Positions 23,991 to 30,833 of a stretch of 64,000 nt of DNA are shown one piece after another. Numbering within the stretch: position 1 is the first letter of the stretch; each line of letters opens with the position of its first letter. A program made the position numbers and the translations under genes. The notes under the pieces were generated by a model. It was not told where the DNA came from. It saw nothing but the letters and a program-made list of their open reading frames with translations, and did no database searches. The stretch comes from Aerobium sp039839275 (lineage in GTDB: Bacteria; Pseudomonadota; Alphaproteobacteria; Rhizobiales; Rhizobiaceae): NCBI RefSeq assembly GCF_039839275.1, contig NZ_JBDOQP010000007.1, positions 228,222-292,221 of the forward strand. The letters are read 5' to 3'.

Positions 23991-25778
23991 ATGTCGAAAC
24001 TCCTTTCAATGCTATCTACCGACGGCATGGCCATACTTGCCGCGATGGACAGATCCCAGGCGATCATCCATTTCGATCTTTCGGGCAAGATACTCTTTGC
24101 GAACGACAATTTCTGCAAGACGGTTGGGTACCAGTCGTCGGAGATCGTCGGCCAGCATCACCGCATGTTCGTCGACCCTGCGGAACGGGACAGTGCGGCC
24201 TACCGGGATTTCTGGGCGCGCCTGGCGCGCGGTGAATTCGACCGCCGCCAGTACAAGCGCTACGGCAAGGGCGGGAAGGAAATCTGGATCGAGGCTTCCT
24301 ACAACCCGGTCTTCCGCGGTTCGAAGCCCTACAAGGTAGTGAAATTCGCCACCGACATCACGGCCGTGAAGCAAAGGGCGGCCGAAGATGCGGGAAAGCT
24401 TGCCGCGATCTCCAAATCGCAGGCGGTGATCGAGTTCACGCCGACGGGGGAAATCCTGTCTGCCAACGAAAATTTCTGCAAGACGCTGGGCTACGACTTC
24501 GCCGAGATCGAAGGCAAGCATCACCGCATGTTCTGCGAGCCGGCCTATGCCGCTTCGGAGGAGTACCGGCAGTTCTGGCAGCGCCTCGCCAATGGCGAAT
24601 TCATCGCCAACGAGTTCGTGCGCTACGGCAAGGGCGGCAAGGAAATCTGGATACAGGCCGCCTACAACCCGATCGTCGATCTCAGCGGCAAGGTATCCAA
24701 GGTGGTGAAGTTCGCGACCGACGTCAGCGAGCGGATGGGTGCGGTGGTTGCTCTGGGGCATGGATTGCGCGCTCTGGCAGATGGAAACCTCGACCAGCAG
24801 CTCGACACGACTTTCGTTCCATCGATGGAGCAGGTGCGCACCGACTACAACGATGCCGTCAAGAAGTTGCGCACGGCAATGCAGGCCGTCGGGCAGAATG
24901 CGCAGACGATCTCGGCAGGGGCGGAGGAAATCCGATCAGCCGCGGCCGACCTGTCGAAGCGAACGGAGCAGCAGGCAGCTTCGGTCGAGGAAACGGCGGC
25001 GGCGCTCGACGAGATCACCGCGACGGTATCGGATTCCAGCAAGCGCGCCGAGGAAGCGGGCGCTCTGGTCCGCCAGACCCGCGAGAACGCCGAACGGTCG
25101 AGCGCGGTGGTGCGCAACGCCGTGGGCGCCATGGGCCAGATTGAGGCGTCATCGCAGGAGATCTCGAACATTATCGGCATGATCGACGAGATCGCATTCC
25201 AGACAAACCTCCTCGCGCTCAACGCCGGAGTCGAGGCGGCCAGGGCCGGCGAGGCGGGTCGCGGCTTCGCCGTGGTCGCGCAGGAGGTTCGCGAATTGGC
25301 GCAGCGCTCGGCAAGTGCCGCCAAGAGCATCAAAGACCTGATCGTCAAGTCGGGCGAGCAGGTGCGCAGCGGCGTCGCGCTGGTCGGCGAGACGGGCACG
25401 GTGCTGGATCAGATCGTCCAGCAGGTTCAGGAGATCAACACCAACGTGACCGCAATCGTCGAGGGTGCGCGTGAGCAGGCGACGAGCCTCGCCGAGGTCA
25501 ATCGCGCGGTCAATTCCATCGACCAGGGCACGCAGAAGAACGCGGCCATGGTCGAGGAATCGACGGCTGCCAGCCACAATCTCGCGCGTGACGCCGAGGC
25601 GCTGTTCACGCTGCTGGCCCAGTTCAGGACGGGTCAGGAGGCAGTCGCAAGGGTTCCTGCCGCCGCAAACAGCTCGCGCTCGCCGGTCGCTTCACCTGCG
25701 CGGCAACTCACGCGACAAGTCGCCAGGGCTTACTCGGGCAACGCCGCGGTGGCGCAGGACGATTGGGAGGAATTCTGA
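23991..25778 (+). CDS. Soluble methyl-accepting chemotaxis protein with two PAS domains
   Basis: 595 residues and no membrane segment, so a cytoplasmic receptor. Two near-duplicate PAS domains (about 13-125 and 135-248) share motifs such as ANDNFCKTVGYQSSEI / ANENFCKTLGYDFAEI and YGKGGKEIWI, which may bind haem, flavin or a small ligand. A HAMP-like linker (about 249-300) leads to the signalling domain, whose hairpin tip is IIGMIDEIAFQTNLLALNAG-like (about 393-412). The C-terminus ends DWEEF, the pentapeptide that tethers CheR and CheB in other bacteria. No che genes are in the window. A GGAAGG element precedes the ATG. Confidence 0.93.
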   Translation: MSKLLSMLSTDGMAILAAMDRSQAIIHFDLSGKILFANDNFCKTVGYQSSEIVGQHHRMFVDPAERDSAAYRDFWARLARGEFDRRQYKRYGKGGKEIWIEASYNPVFRGSKPYKVVKFATDITAVKQRAAEDAGKLAAISKSQAVIEFTPTGEILSANENFCKTLGYDFAEIEGKHHRMFCEPAYAASEEYRQFWQRLANGEFIANEFVRYGKGGKEIWIQAAYNPIVDLSGKVSKVVKFATDVSERMGAVVALGHGLRALADGNLDQQLDTTFVPSMEQVRTDYNDAVKKLRTAMQAVGQNAQTISAGAEEIRSAAADLSKRTEQQAASVEETAAALDEITATVSDSSKRAEEAGALVRQTRENAERSSAVVRNAVGAMGQIEASSQEISNIIGMIDEIAFQTNLLALNAGVEAARAGEAGRGFAVVAQEVRELAQRSASAAKSIKDLIVKSGEQVRSGVALVGETGTVLDQIVQQVQEINTNVTAIVEGAREQATSLAEVNRAVNSIDQGTQKNAAMVEESTAASHNLARDAEALFTLLAQFRTGQEAVARVPAAANSSRSPVASPARQLTRQVARAYSGNAAVAQDDWEEF

Positions 25779-25790
25779 AACCGCAGGGCT

Positions 25791-26768
25791 TCAGCGCCGC
25801 GTGGCCATTCCCACCCCGACGGTGGTGACGACCATGCCGGCGATCTGGACCGGCGTGAGGGTTTCACCGAAAAGCACCCAGGCAATCACCGTGGTCACCG
25901 CCGGTACGAGGTAGAACAGCGAGGAGACCTTCGACATCTCGCCTTCGCGGATCAGGCGCATCAGAAGGAAGATGGCGCCGATCGACAGGACGAGCACCAG
26001 CCATGCCATGGCGAAGACGAGTTCGCCGGTTAGCGTGAAGGTGCGGGTCTCGAACAGCAGCGAGCCAAGCGCCATCAAAAGAGCTGCGCCGACATACTGC
26101 CATAGCGTCACCGTCACGAGATCGGCGGTGGCCACGAATTTCTTCTGCCACACCGTACCGATACTGATGGCGAGTGCCGCGAGTACGCAGGTTGCGAAGG
26201 TCGCGGGCGTGACACCCCCGATGGCATCTCCGATCTTCGGTGCGAGCACGATGAGGATGCCTACGAAACCGACCGCGAGCCCCAGCCAGTGCCGGGGCAG
26301 CACCTTTTCGCCAAGCATCCAGCCAGCGATGACCGCGGTGATGAGCGGCTGCAGGCCGATGATGAGCGCTGCCAGTCCCGCGGGCATGCCGTTCTTGATC
26401 GCCCAGAACACGCCGCTGAGATAGACGCCATGTATCAGGGCGCCGGCAAAGGCCGCGTGCGCCGCCTGACTGCGCGGCAGCCGCCTGGCGTGGAACACCA
26501 GCCCCAGCAACAGAAGCACCAGCAAAGTGAGCACGCAGCGCACAGCGAGGAAACTGAACGGCTCTGCCGATGGCATGGCATAGCGGGCGCCAATGAAGCC
26601 CGTCGCCCATAGAAGGACGAAAAGCGGCGGGATGAAACGTACGGCCAAGAGGTGCAATCCTGTGAAGCGATCGGTGTTCGCTCTAATGCCGAACGCTTCG
26701 GCAAGCAAAACGAAAGGATTGGTCCATAGGCTCGATGGACGTGATGCGGGTGTCTTGCGGGGACGCAT
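25791..26768 (-). CDS. DMT superfamily (EamA) transporter
   Basis: About 325 residues from the ATG at 26768; the conserved part begins at FIPPLFVLLWATGFIGARYAMP, so a shorter start (a TTG near 26650) is possible. Ten membrane helices in two EamA repeats are present, with GLQPLITAVIAGWMLGEK and ATVIAWVLFGE-type repeat ends (VTTVIAWVLFGETLTP). Such proteins export metabolites or amino acids, but the substrate is unpredictable. It is convergent with the chemoreceptor gene (12 bases) and divergent from the small membrane protein gene 28 bases away. Confidence 0.85.
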   Translation of the reverse strand: MRPRKTPASRPSSLWTNPFVLLAEAFGIRANTDRFTGLHLLAVRFIPPLFVLLWATGFIGARYAMPSAEPFSFLAVRCVLTLLVLLLLGLVFHARRLPRSQAAHAAFAGALIHGVYLSGVFWAIKNGMPAGLAALIIGLQPLITAVIAGWMLGEKVLPRHWLGLAVGFVGILIVLAPKIGDAIGGVTPATFATCVLAALAISIGTVWQKKFVATADLVTVTLWQYVGAALLMALGSLLFETRTFTLTGELVFAMAWLVLVLSIGAIFLLMRLIREGEMSKVSSLFYLVPAVTTVIAWVLFGETLTPVQIAGMVVTTVGVGMATRR

Positions 26769-26796
26769 CCTTCTCCGAAATCGGAAAGGACCCGTC

Positions 26797-27084
26797 ATGC
26801 TTTGGAACCTCGGACCCGGCTGGCTGCTGATGGCGGTCGCGGTCGTCGCCATCCTGTCCTTCATCGTCGCGCTGGGGCTCAACGCGACGATGGGCGAGGA
26901 CGGGTTCGGCGCCACGGGCAACGCCGTGATCATCACCGCCGGCTTTTTTCTCGCGATCATCGCCGCCAACATGCTGGGCTATCGGCTCTCCGACATGAGG
27001 TTCGCTACCGTCACCGGTATGTGCGGCGGTTTCGCCTGTCTCGCGGCACTGACCTTCGGCAAGGCGCTGGCGAGCCGGCTATAG
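26797..27084 (+). CDS. Small membrane protein of unknown function
   Basis: 95 residues, three hydrophobic segments (about 8-30, 42-62, 68-90) with hardly any charged residues between. MLWNLGPGWLLMAVAVVAIL starts the protein, preceded by a GGAAAGGA ribosome site 6 bases before the ATG; the longer in-frame extension overlapping the exporter is a shadow. I do not recognise a family. The last 6 bases overlap the end of gluQ on the other strand, so the two genes converge without a terminator. Confidence 0.75.
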   Translation: MLWNLGPGWLLMAVAVVAILSFIVALGLNATMGEDGFGATGNAVIITAGFFLAIIAANMLGYRLSDMRFATVTGMCGGFACLAALTFGKALASRL

Positions 27085-27954
27085 CCCGACCATGCGCGCA
27101 ATGTCGCGTGGTGTCAGGCCGGCGGCGCGAAGCGAAACCAGTGCGGTGTCGCCCCGGCTCTTGGAAAGCTTTCTGCCATCATCGCCGAGCACCAGATCGT
27201 GGTGCAGATAGATGGGGGCGGGCAGGCCCAGAAGTTCCTGCAGCAGGCGCTGCAGTGCCGTCGCGAAAAAGAGATCGCGCCCACGCACGACATGGGTGAC
27301 GCCCTGCAGCGCGTCGTCCACGACAACCGACAGGTGATAGCTCGTCGGCATCTCCTTGCGGGCAATCACCACGTCGCCCCAAAGTTCGGGCCGCGCCGGC
27401 ACAACACCGGTCTCGCCGTCCGGACCCGCACCGTCCTCGCGCCATCCGAGGGGCGAAGAGATGCGCGCCAGGGCGGCCTGCGTATCGAGCCGCCATGCAA
27501 ACGGCTCTCCCGCATCGATGCGCTCGCGGCGCTCGCTGGCCGAGAGGTGACGCTCGACATTGGGGAAAACCGGCGTGCCGTCAGGGTCGCGGGGCCATTC
27601 CTGGCCCGTGGCTTCGGCTTCCGCTATGATGGCACGCGCCTCGCCGCGCGACAGAAACGATGGATAGGCCAGATCCTCGTCGACCAGCCGTTCCAGGACC
27701 TCCGCATAGTCGTCGAAATGGTCCGACTGCCGGCGTACAGGCCGTTCCCATTCGAGTCCGAGCCAGTCGAGGTCGCGATAGATGCCTTGCTCGAACTCAG
27801 GCGTACAGCGCGTGGTGTCGATATCCTCGATCCGCAGCAGGAGCCGTCCGTCCGTTTCGCCTGCGAGACGGGCGTTGAGAAGCGCCGAATAGGCGTGTCC
27901 CAGATGCAGCTCGCCGTTGGGGCTTGGCGCGAACCGGAAGACGGGTCCTGTCAT
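27079..27954 (-). CDS. gluQ: Glutamyl-Q tRNA(Asp) synthetase
   Basis: 291 residues, a truncated glutamyl-tRNA synthetase lacking the anticodon-binding domains. It glutamylates queuosine at position 34 of tRNA-Asp. HIGH-like motif GELHLGHA is at about 13-20 and the KMSKS-like motif is KLSKSRGD. The zinc-binding cysteines of the E. coli enzyme are absent: the corresponding segment reads AYPSFLSRGEARAII. Lack of these cysteines occurs in many alphaproteobacterial members, so it is not a defect. The gene is convergent with the small membrane protein gene. Linked functionally to the preQ precursor transporter at 3.9 kb. Confidence 0.93.
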   Translation of the reverse strand: MTGPVFRFAPSPNGELHLGHAYSALLNARLAGETDGRLLLRIEDIDTTRCTPEFEQGIYRDLDWLGLEWERPVRRQSDHFDDYAEVLERLVDEDLAYPSFLSRGEARAIIAEAEATGQEWPRDPDGTPVFPNVERHLSASERRERIDAGEPFAWRLDTQAALARISSPLGWREDGAGPDGETGVVPARPELWGDVVIARKEMPTSYHLSVVVDDALQGVTHVVRGRDLFFATALQRLLQELLGLPAPIYLHHDLVLGDDGRKLSKSRGDTALVSLRAAGLTPRDIARMVGL

Positions 27955-28027
27955 GAGGGAAATCGGATTGTGGAGCTCATCGACAGATTGCTACGGTGCG
28001 CGACAGCGATGGACAAGGGGGACCGAC

Positions 28028-28702
28028 GTGCGGCGGATCAATGCGCTGGAGGATATCCGCGAAGGCCTCGAAGCACTGGCACGCCTCGATCCGAGGCTCG
28101 CGCCGGTGATTGCAGCGGCGGGCGAGGTGCCGCTGCGCCTGTCCCAGCCGGGCTTTGGCAGCCTCGTGTCGATCGTCGTCTCGCAGCAGGTGTCGCGTGC
28201 CAGCGCCGATGCGATCCTGGGCAGGCTCATCGGCCTTGTCGATCCGCTCGACGCTTCAACGATGCTTGCTTCGGATGCCGACATCTTCCGGCAGGCGGGG
28301 CTCTCCAGACCAAAGCAGCGCACCGTCCTGGCGATCGCCCGGGCGGTCGCGCAGGACGGGCTCGACCTCGAAGGGCTTGTTGCCCTCGACGCGTCGGCGG
28401 CAATGGCGCTGCTGACGGCAATTCACGGCGTCGGGCCGTGGACCGCTGAGGTGTACCTGCTGTTTTGCGCCGGTCACCCCGACATCTTTCCCGCCCACGA
28501 CGTCGCGCTGCAGAGCGCCGTCGGCCATGCACTGGGAATGACACCCCGCCCGCAGCCAAAGGCGCTCTACGCGCTGGCCGAATCATGGAGCCCGTGGCGC
28601 GGCGTCGCCGCACGGCTTTTCTGGGCCTACTATCGTGAAATGCGGGGCCGCGACGCCGTGCCAGCGGCCGTTGCCGCAAAAAAAGCCCAAAAAACAGTGT
28701 GA
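28028..28702 (+). CDS. alkA: DNA-3-methyladenine glycosylase II (AlkA-like)
   Basis: 224 residues from a GTG start at 28028, which has an AAGGGG ribosome site 7 bases upstream; the longer frame overlapping gluQ is unlikely. It is an HhH-GPD base-excision glycosylase: the helix-hairpin-helix LLTAIHGVGPWTAE is at 128-141 and the catalytic aspartate D158 follows in FPAHDVALQ. It removes alkylated purines from DNA. It lacks the N-terminal AlkA fold of the E. coli protein, so it belongs to the short form. No cluster of iron-sulfur cysteines. Confidence 0.9.
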   Translation: MRRINALEDIREGLEALARLDPRLAPVIAAAGEVPLRLSQPGFGSLVSIVVSQQVSRASADAILGRLIGLVDPLDASTMLASDADIFRQAGLSRPKQRTVLAIARAVAQDGLDLEGLVALDASAAMALLTAIHGVGPWTAEVYLLFCAGHPDIFPAHDVALQSAVGHALGMTPRPQPKALYALAESWSPWRGVAARLFWAYYREMRGRDAVPAAVAAKKAQKTV

Positions 28703-28801
28703 CTGGGACCGTTGCAGCGCAAGATAGCAGCTTCACATTCCTGCAATCTCGGGATTACAGTATCCGCGCCGGTCGAAGCATGAGCCCAAGGAGGTCCGTC
28801 A

Positions 28802-29359
28802 GTGACGATCGCAGTGTCGCCGGATGCGCTGCCCGCACTGGTGTTGAATGCGGACTACCGTCCGTTGAGTTATTACCCCTTGTCGCTCTGGTCCTGGCAG
28901 GACGCGATCAAGGCCGTCTTCCTTGACCGTGTGAACATCGTTGCCGAGTACGAGCACGCCGTCTCCTCGCCTTCGTTCTCGATGAAGGTGCCGAGCGTGG
29001 TGTGCCTGAAGAGCTATGTGAAGCCGTCGCGCTATCCCGCGTTTACCCGCTTCAACGTGTTCCTGCGCGATCGCTTCCAGTGCCAGTATTGCGGTACGCA
29101 TGAAGACCTGACCTTCGACCACGTGGTCCCGCGCCGCTGCGGCGGTGCGACGACCTGGGAGAATGTCGTGGCAGCCTGCTCGCCCTGCAATCTCCGGAAG
29201 GGCGGGCTGATGCCCGACCATGCAAAGATGTGGCCCCGCCAGAAGCCGTTTCCGCCCACGGTGCAGGATCTGCACAACAACGGCCGGCTGTTCCCGCCGA
29301 ACTATCTGCACGAAAGCTGGATGGATTTCCTCTACTGGGATGTCGAGCTGGAGCCTTGA
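28802..29359 (+). CDS. HNH endonuclease family protein
   Basis: 185 residues. The HNH/zinc domain is C-terminal: Cys pairs C94-x-x-C97 and C126-x-x-C129 frame the DHV...N residues (106-108, N121). The N-terminal half (LVLNADYRPLSYYPLSLWSWQDAIKAVFL) is conserved in this widely distributed alphaproteobacterial family. The start is the GTG at 28802, with a perfect AAGGAGG 7 bases before it. It is not next to a restriction-modification methylase or phage gene, so a chromosomal role such as DNA repair is more likely than mobility, though that is inference. Confidence 0.9.
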   Translation: MTIAVSPDALPALVLNADYRPLSYYPLSLWSWQDAIKAVFLDRVNIVAEYEHAVSSPSFSMKVPSVVCLKSYVKPSRYPAFTRFNVFLRDRFQCQYCGTHEDLTFDHVVPRRCGGATTWENVVAACSPCNLRKGGLMPDHAKMWPRQKPFPPTVQDLHNNGRLFPPNYLHESWMDFLYWDVELEP

Positions 29360-29368
29360 CCGGCGCCG

Positions 29369-29875
29369 TCAGCGCTTCCTGAATGCGCTGAAATAGGCGA
29401 TGGCGGCGAGCGCCACGCTTGCGACGACGTTCCAGCCCGCAAACGACAGGCCCAGGAAGCGGCCCGCCGCCTCGTCGCAGGATGGCGGGATCACGAGATC
29501 GAGCTGCTCGAGCAGGCTTCCGCTGCCGGAAGGCGCCGCGACCACGCCGCAATCCGTCGGGCCGGGCCACCAGCCCCATTCGACGCCCGAATGGAAGCCG
29601 CCGAGATAGACACTCCAGGTCATCAGCAAGGCGCAGACCAGCAGCAGCCCGCGCGTGACGATCGGCGGCAGTTTAAGCATGGAGGAAACCAGCGCCAGAA
29701 CCGCGACCGGTACGCCAACATAAAACGGCAGGCGCTGTTCGAGGCAGAGCTTGCAGGGGATGTAGCCGCCGATGTGCTGAAAGGCGAGCGCGGTGCCGAC
29801 GGTGACCGCCATGCCAAGCGCGAGCAGCCCGGCTCCGAGGGTCTGCAATTTTCCGGTTTCGGCGGCAAGGGACAT
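29369..29875 (-). CDS. dsbB: Disulfide bond formation protein B
   Basis: 168 residues, four membrane helices. The redox cysteines are C41-x-x-C44 (YIPCKLCLEQR) and C109 and C133 in the second periplasmic loop, as in E. coli DsbB. The protein reoxidises DsbA using ubiquinone in the inner membrane. I chose ATG 29875; GAGG overlapping the upstream stop is 5 bases away, and translation is probably coupled to the YqaA-like gene upstream (7-base gap). DsbA itself is not in the window. Confidence 0.9.
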   Translation of the reverse strand: MSLAAETGKLQTLGAGLLALGMAVTVGTALAFQHIGGYIPCKLCLEQRLPFYVGVPVAVLALVSSMLKLPPIVTRGLLLVCALLMTWSVYLGGFHSGVEWGWWPGPTDCGVVAAPSGSGSLLEQLDLVIPPSCDEAAGRFLGLSFAGWNVVASVALAAIAYFSAFRKR

Positions 29876-29882
29876 CGGAACC

Positions 29883-30464
29883 TCAGAAGACATATGCGAC
29901 GGCGACGAATCCGCCGATCAGCAGCACCATGAACAGCGTGAAGAGAAGGCCGAGATGCTTCTCGATGAACATGCGGATCGGCTCGCCGAACCAGTAGAGC
30001 AGCCCGGAAACGAGGAAGAACCGGAAGCCACGTCCGATGATGGACACCACGATGAGGGTGACGATGTTGAACTCTGCGAAACCGGAAAAAATCGTGAGGA
30101 TCTTGTAGGGAAACGGCGTTACCGCGCCGAAGAGAATGCCCCATGCGCCCCAGGTGTCGTACCAGTTCTGAATCTGGTCGAACGCGCCTTGCGCATTGTA
30201 CAGGGCGATGATGTGCTGGCCGATGCCTTCGAAGAGCACCGCGCCGATCAGGTAACCCAGCATCGCGCCGAGCACGGAGGTGACAGTGCAGATCAGCGCG
30301 TAGCGGAACCATTTCGAGCGGTCGGACAACACCATCGGGATGAGCAGGACATCCGGCGGAATGGGAAAGAACGAGCTTTCGACGAAGGAGACTGCGGCGA
30401 GGGAGCGTTCGGCATGGCGCGTACGGGCGAGCGACATGGTCCAGTCATAGAGGCGGCGAAGCAT
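29883..30464 (-). CDS. YqaA/DedA-family (SNARE-associated) membrane protein
   Basis: 193 residues with about five hydrophobic segments. It has the VTPFPYKILTIFSG motif and the FFPIPPDVLLIPMV reentrant segment typical of the YqaA branch of DedA proteins, which take part in lipid flipping and envelope integrity. The conserved start is MLRRLYDWTMSLARTRHAERSL at 30464. It lies upstream of dsbB in the same direction and divergent from tRNA-Leu. Substrate unknown. Confidence 0.86.
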   Translation of the reverse strand: MLRRLYDWTMSLARTRHAERSLAAVSFVESSFFPIPPDVLLIPMVLSDRSKWFRYALICTVTSVLGAMLGYLIGAVLFEGIGQHIIALYNAQGAFDQIQNWYDTWGAWGILFGAVTPFPYKILTIFSGFAEFNIVTLIVVSIIGRGFRFFLVSGLLYWFGEPIRMFIEKHLGLLFTLFMVLLIGGFVAVAYVF

Positions 30465-30556
30465 GGAAACCCTCGATTCAGGCAGGCCTTGGTAGAGACA
30501 AACGCCTTCCCGCGCAATGGTGCCGCCAAAAGCGGCTTTCAACACTATGCGATCGC

Positions 30557-30586
30557 TTGACGGGAGCGGCCCGGCCCGTGTACTTC
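30557..30586 (+). promoter_or_regulatory. Candidate promoter for tRNA-Leu
   Basis: TTGACG (30557-30562) and TACTTC (30581-30586) are separated by a GC-rich 18-base spacer, as in many stable RNA promoters. The likely start is about 10 bases before the tRNA. The -10 is weak, so this remains a candidate. Confidence 0.45.
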
Positions 30587-30602
30587 GCTCGTGTCGTGAA
30601 TT

Positions 30603-30687
30603 GCCCCTGTGGCGGAATTGGTAGACGCGCTCGACTCAAAATCGAGTTCCGCAAGGAGTGCTGGTTCGATCCCGGCCAGGGGCACCA
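30603..30687 (+). tRNA. tRNA-Leu(CAA)
   Basis: 85 bases with an encoded CCA end. The acceptor stem GCCCCTG (30603-30609) pairs with CAGGGGC (30677-30683), then A and CCA. The anticodon stem CTCGA/TCGAG encloses the loop CTCAAAA, giving anticodon CAA, reading UUG. The long variable arm of a class II tRNA and the T-loop GGTTCGATCCC are present. No duplicated 3' end was seen downstream, so there is no sign of an integrated element. Confidence 0.97.
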
Positions 30688-30833
30688 TAATCCGGAAATT
30701 CGTTGCAGACGTTTCCTTGTCACTGCGGTTTTGCCGCGGATGGCTGCGCTGAATCCATTCACGACGAGTATTTCCGCTTGACCCTGCGGCTTCCTGGATT
30801 CAACTAGAACTTGGGGTTAGAGGGGAAAGCTGC

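Noticed and set aside
28802..29359. HNH gene as part of a restriction or defence system
   Set aside because: No methylase, helicase or other defence gene is beside it; neighbours are a DNA glycosylase and dsbB.
30773..30833. Promoter for the FG-GAP gene at TTGACC near 30780
   Set aside because: The spacing to a TAGAAC-like -10 is 21 bases and the alternative -10 at 17 bases is poor.
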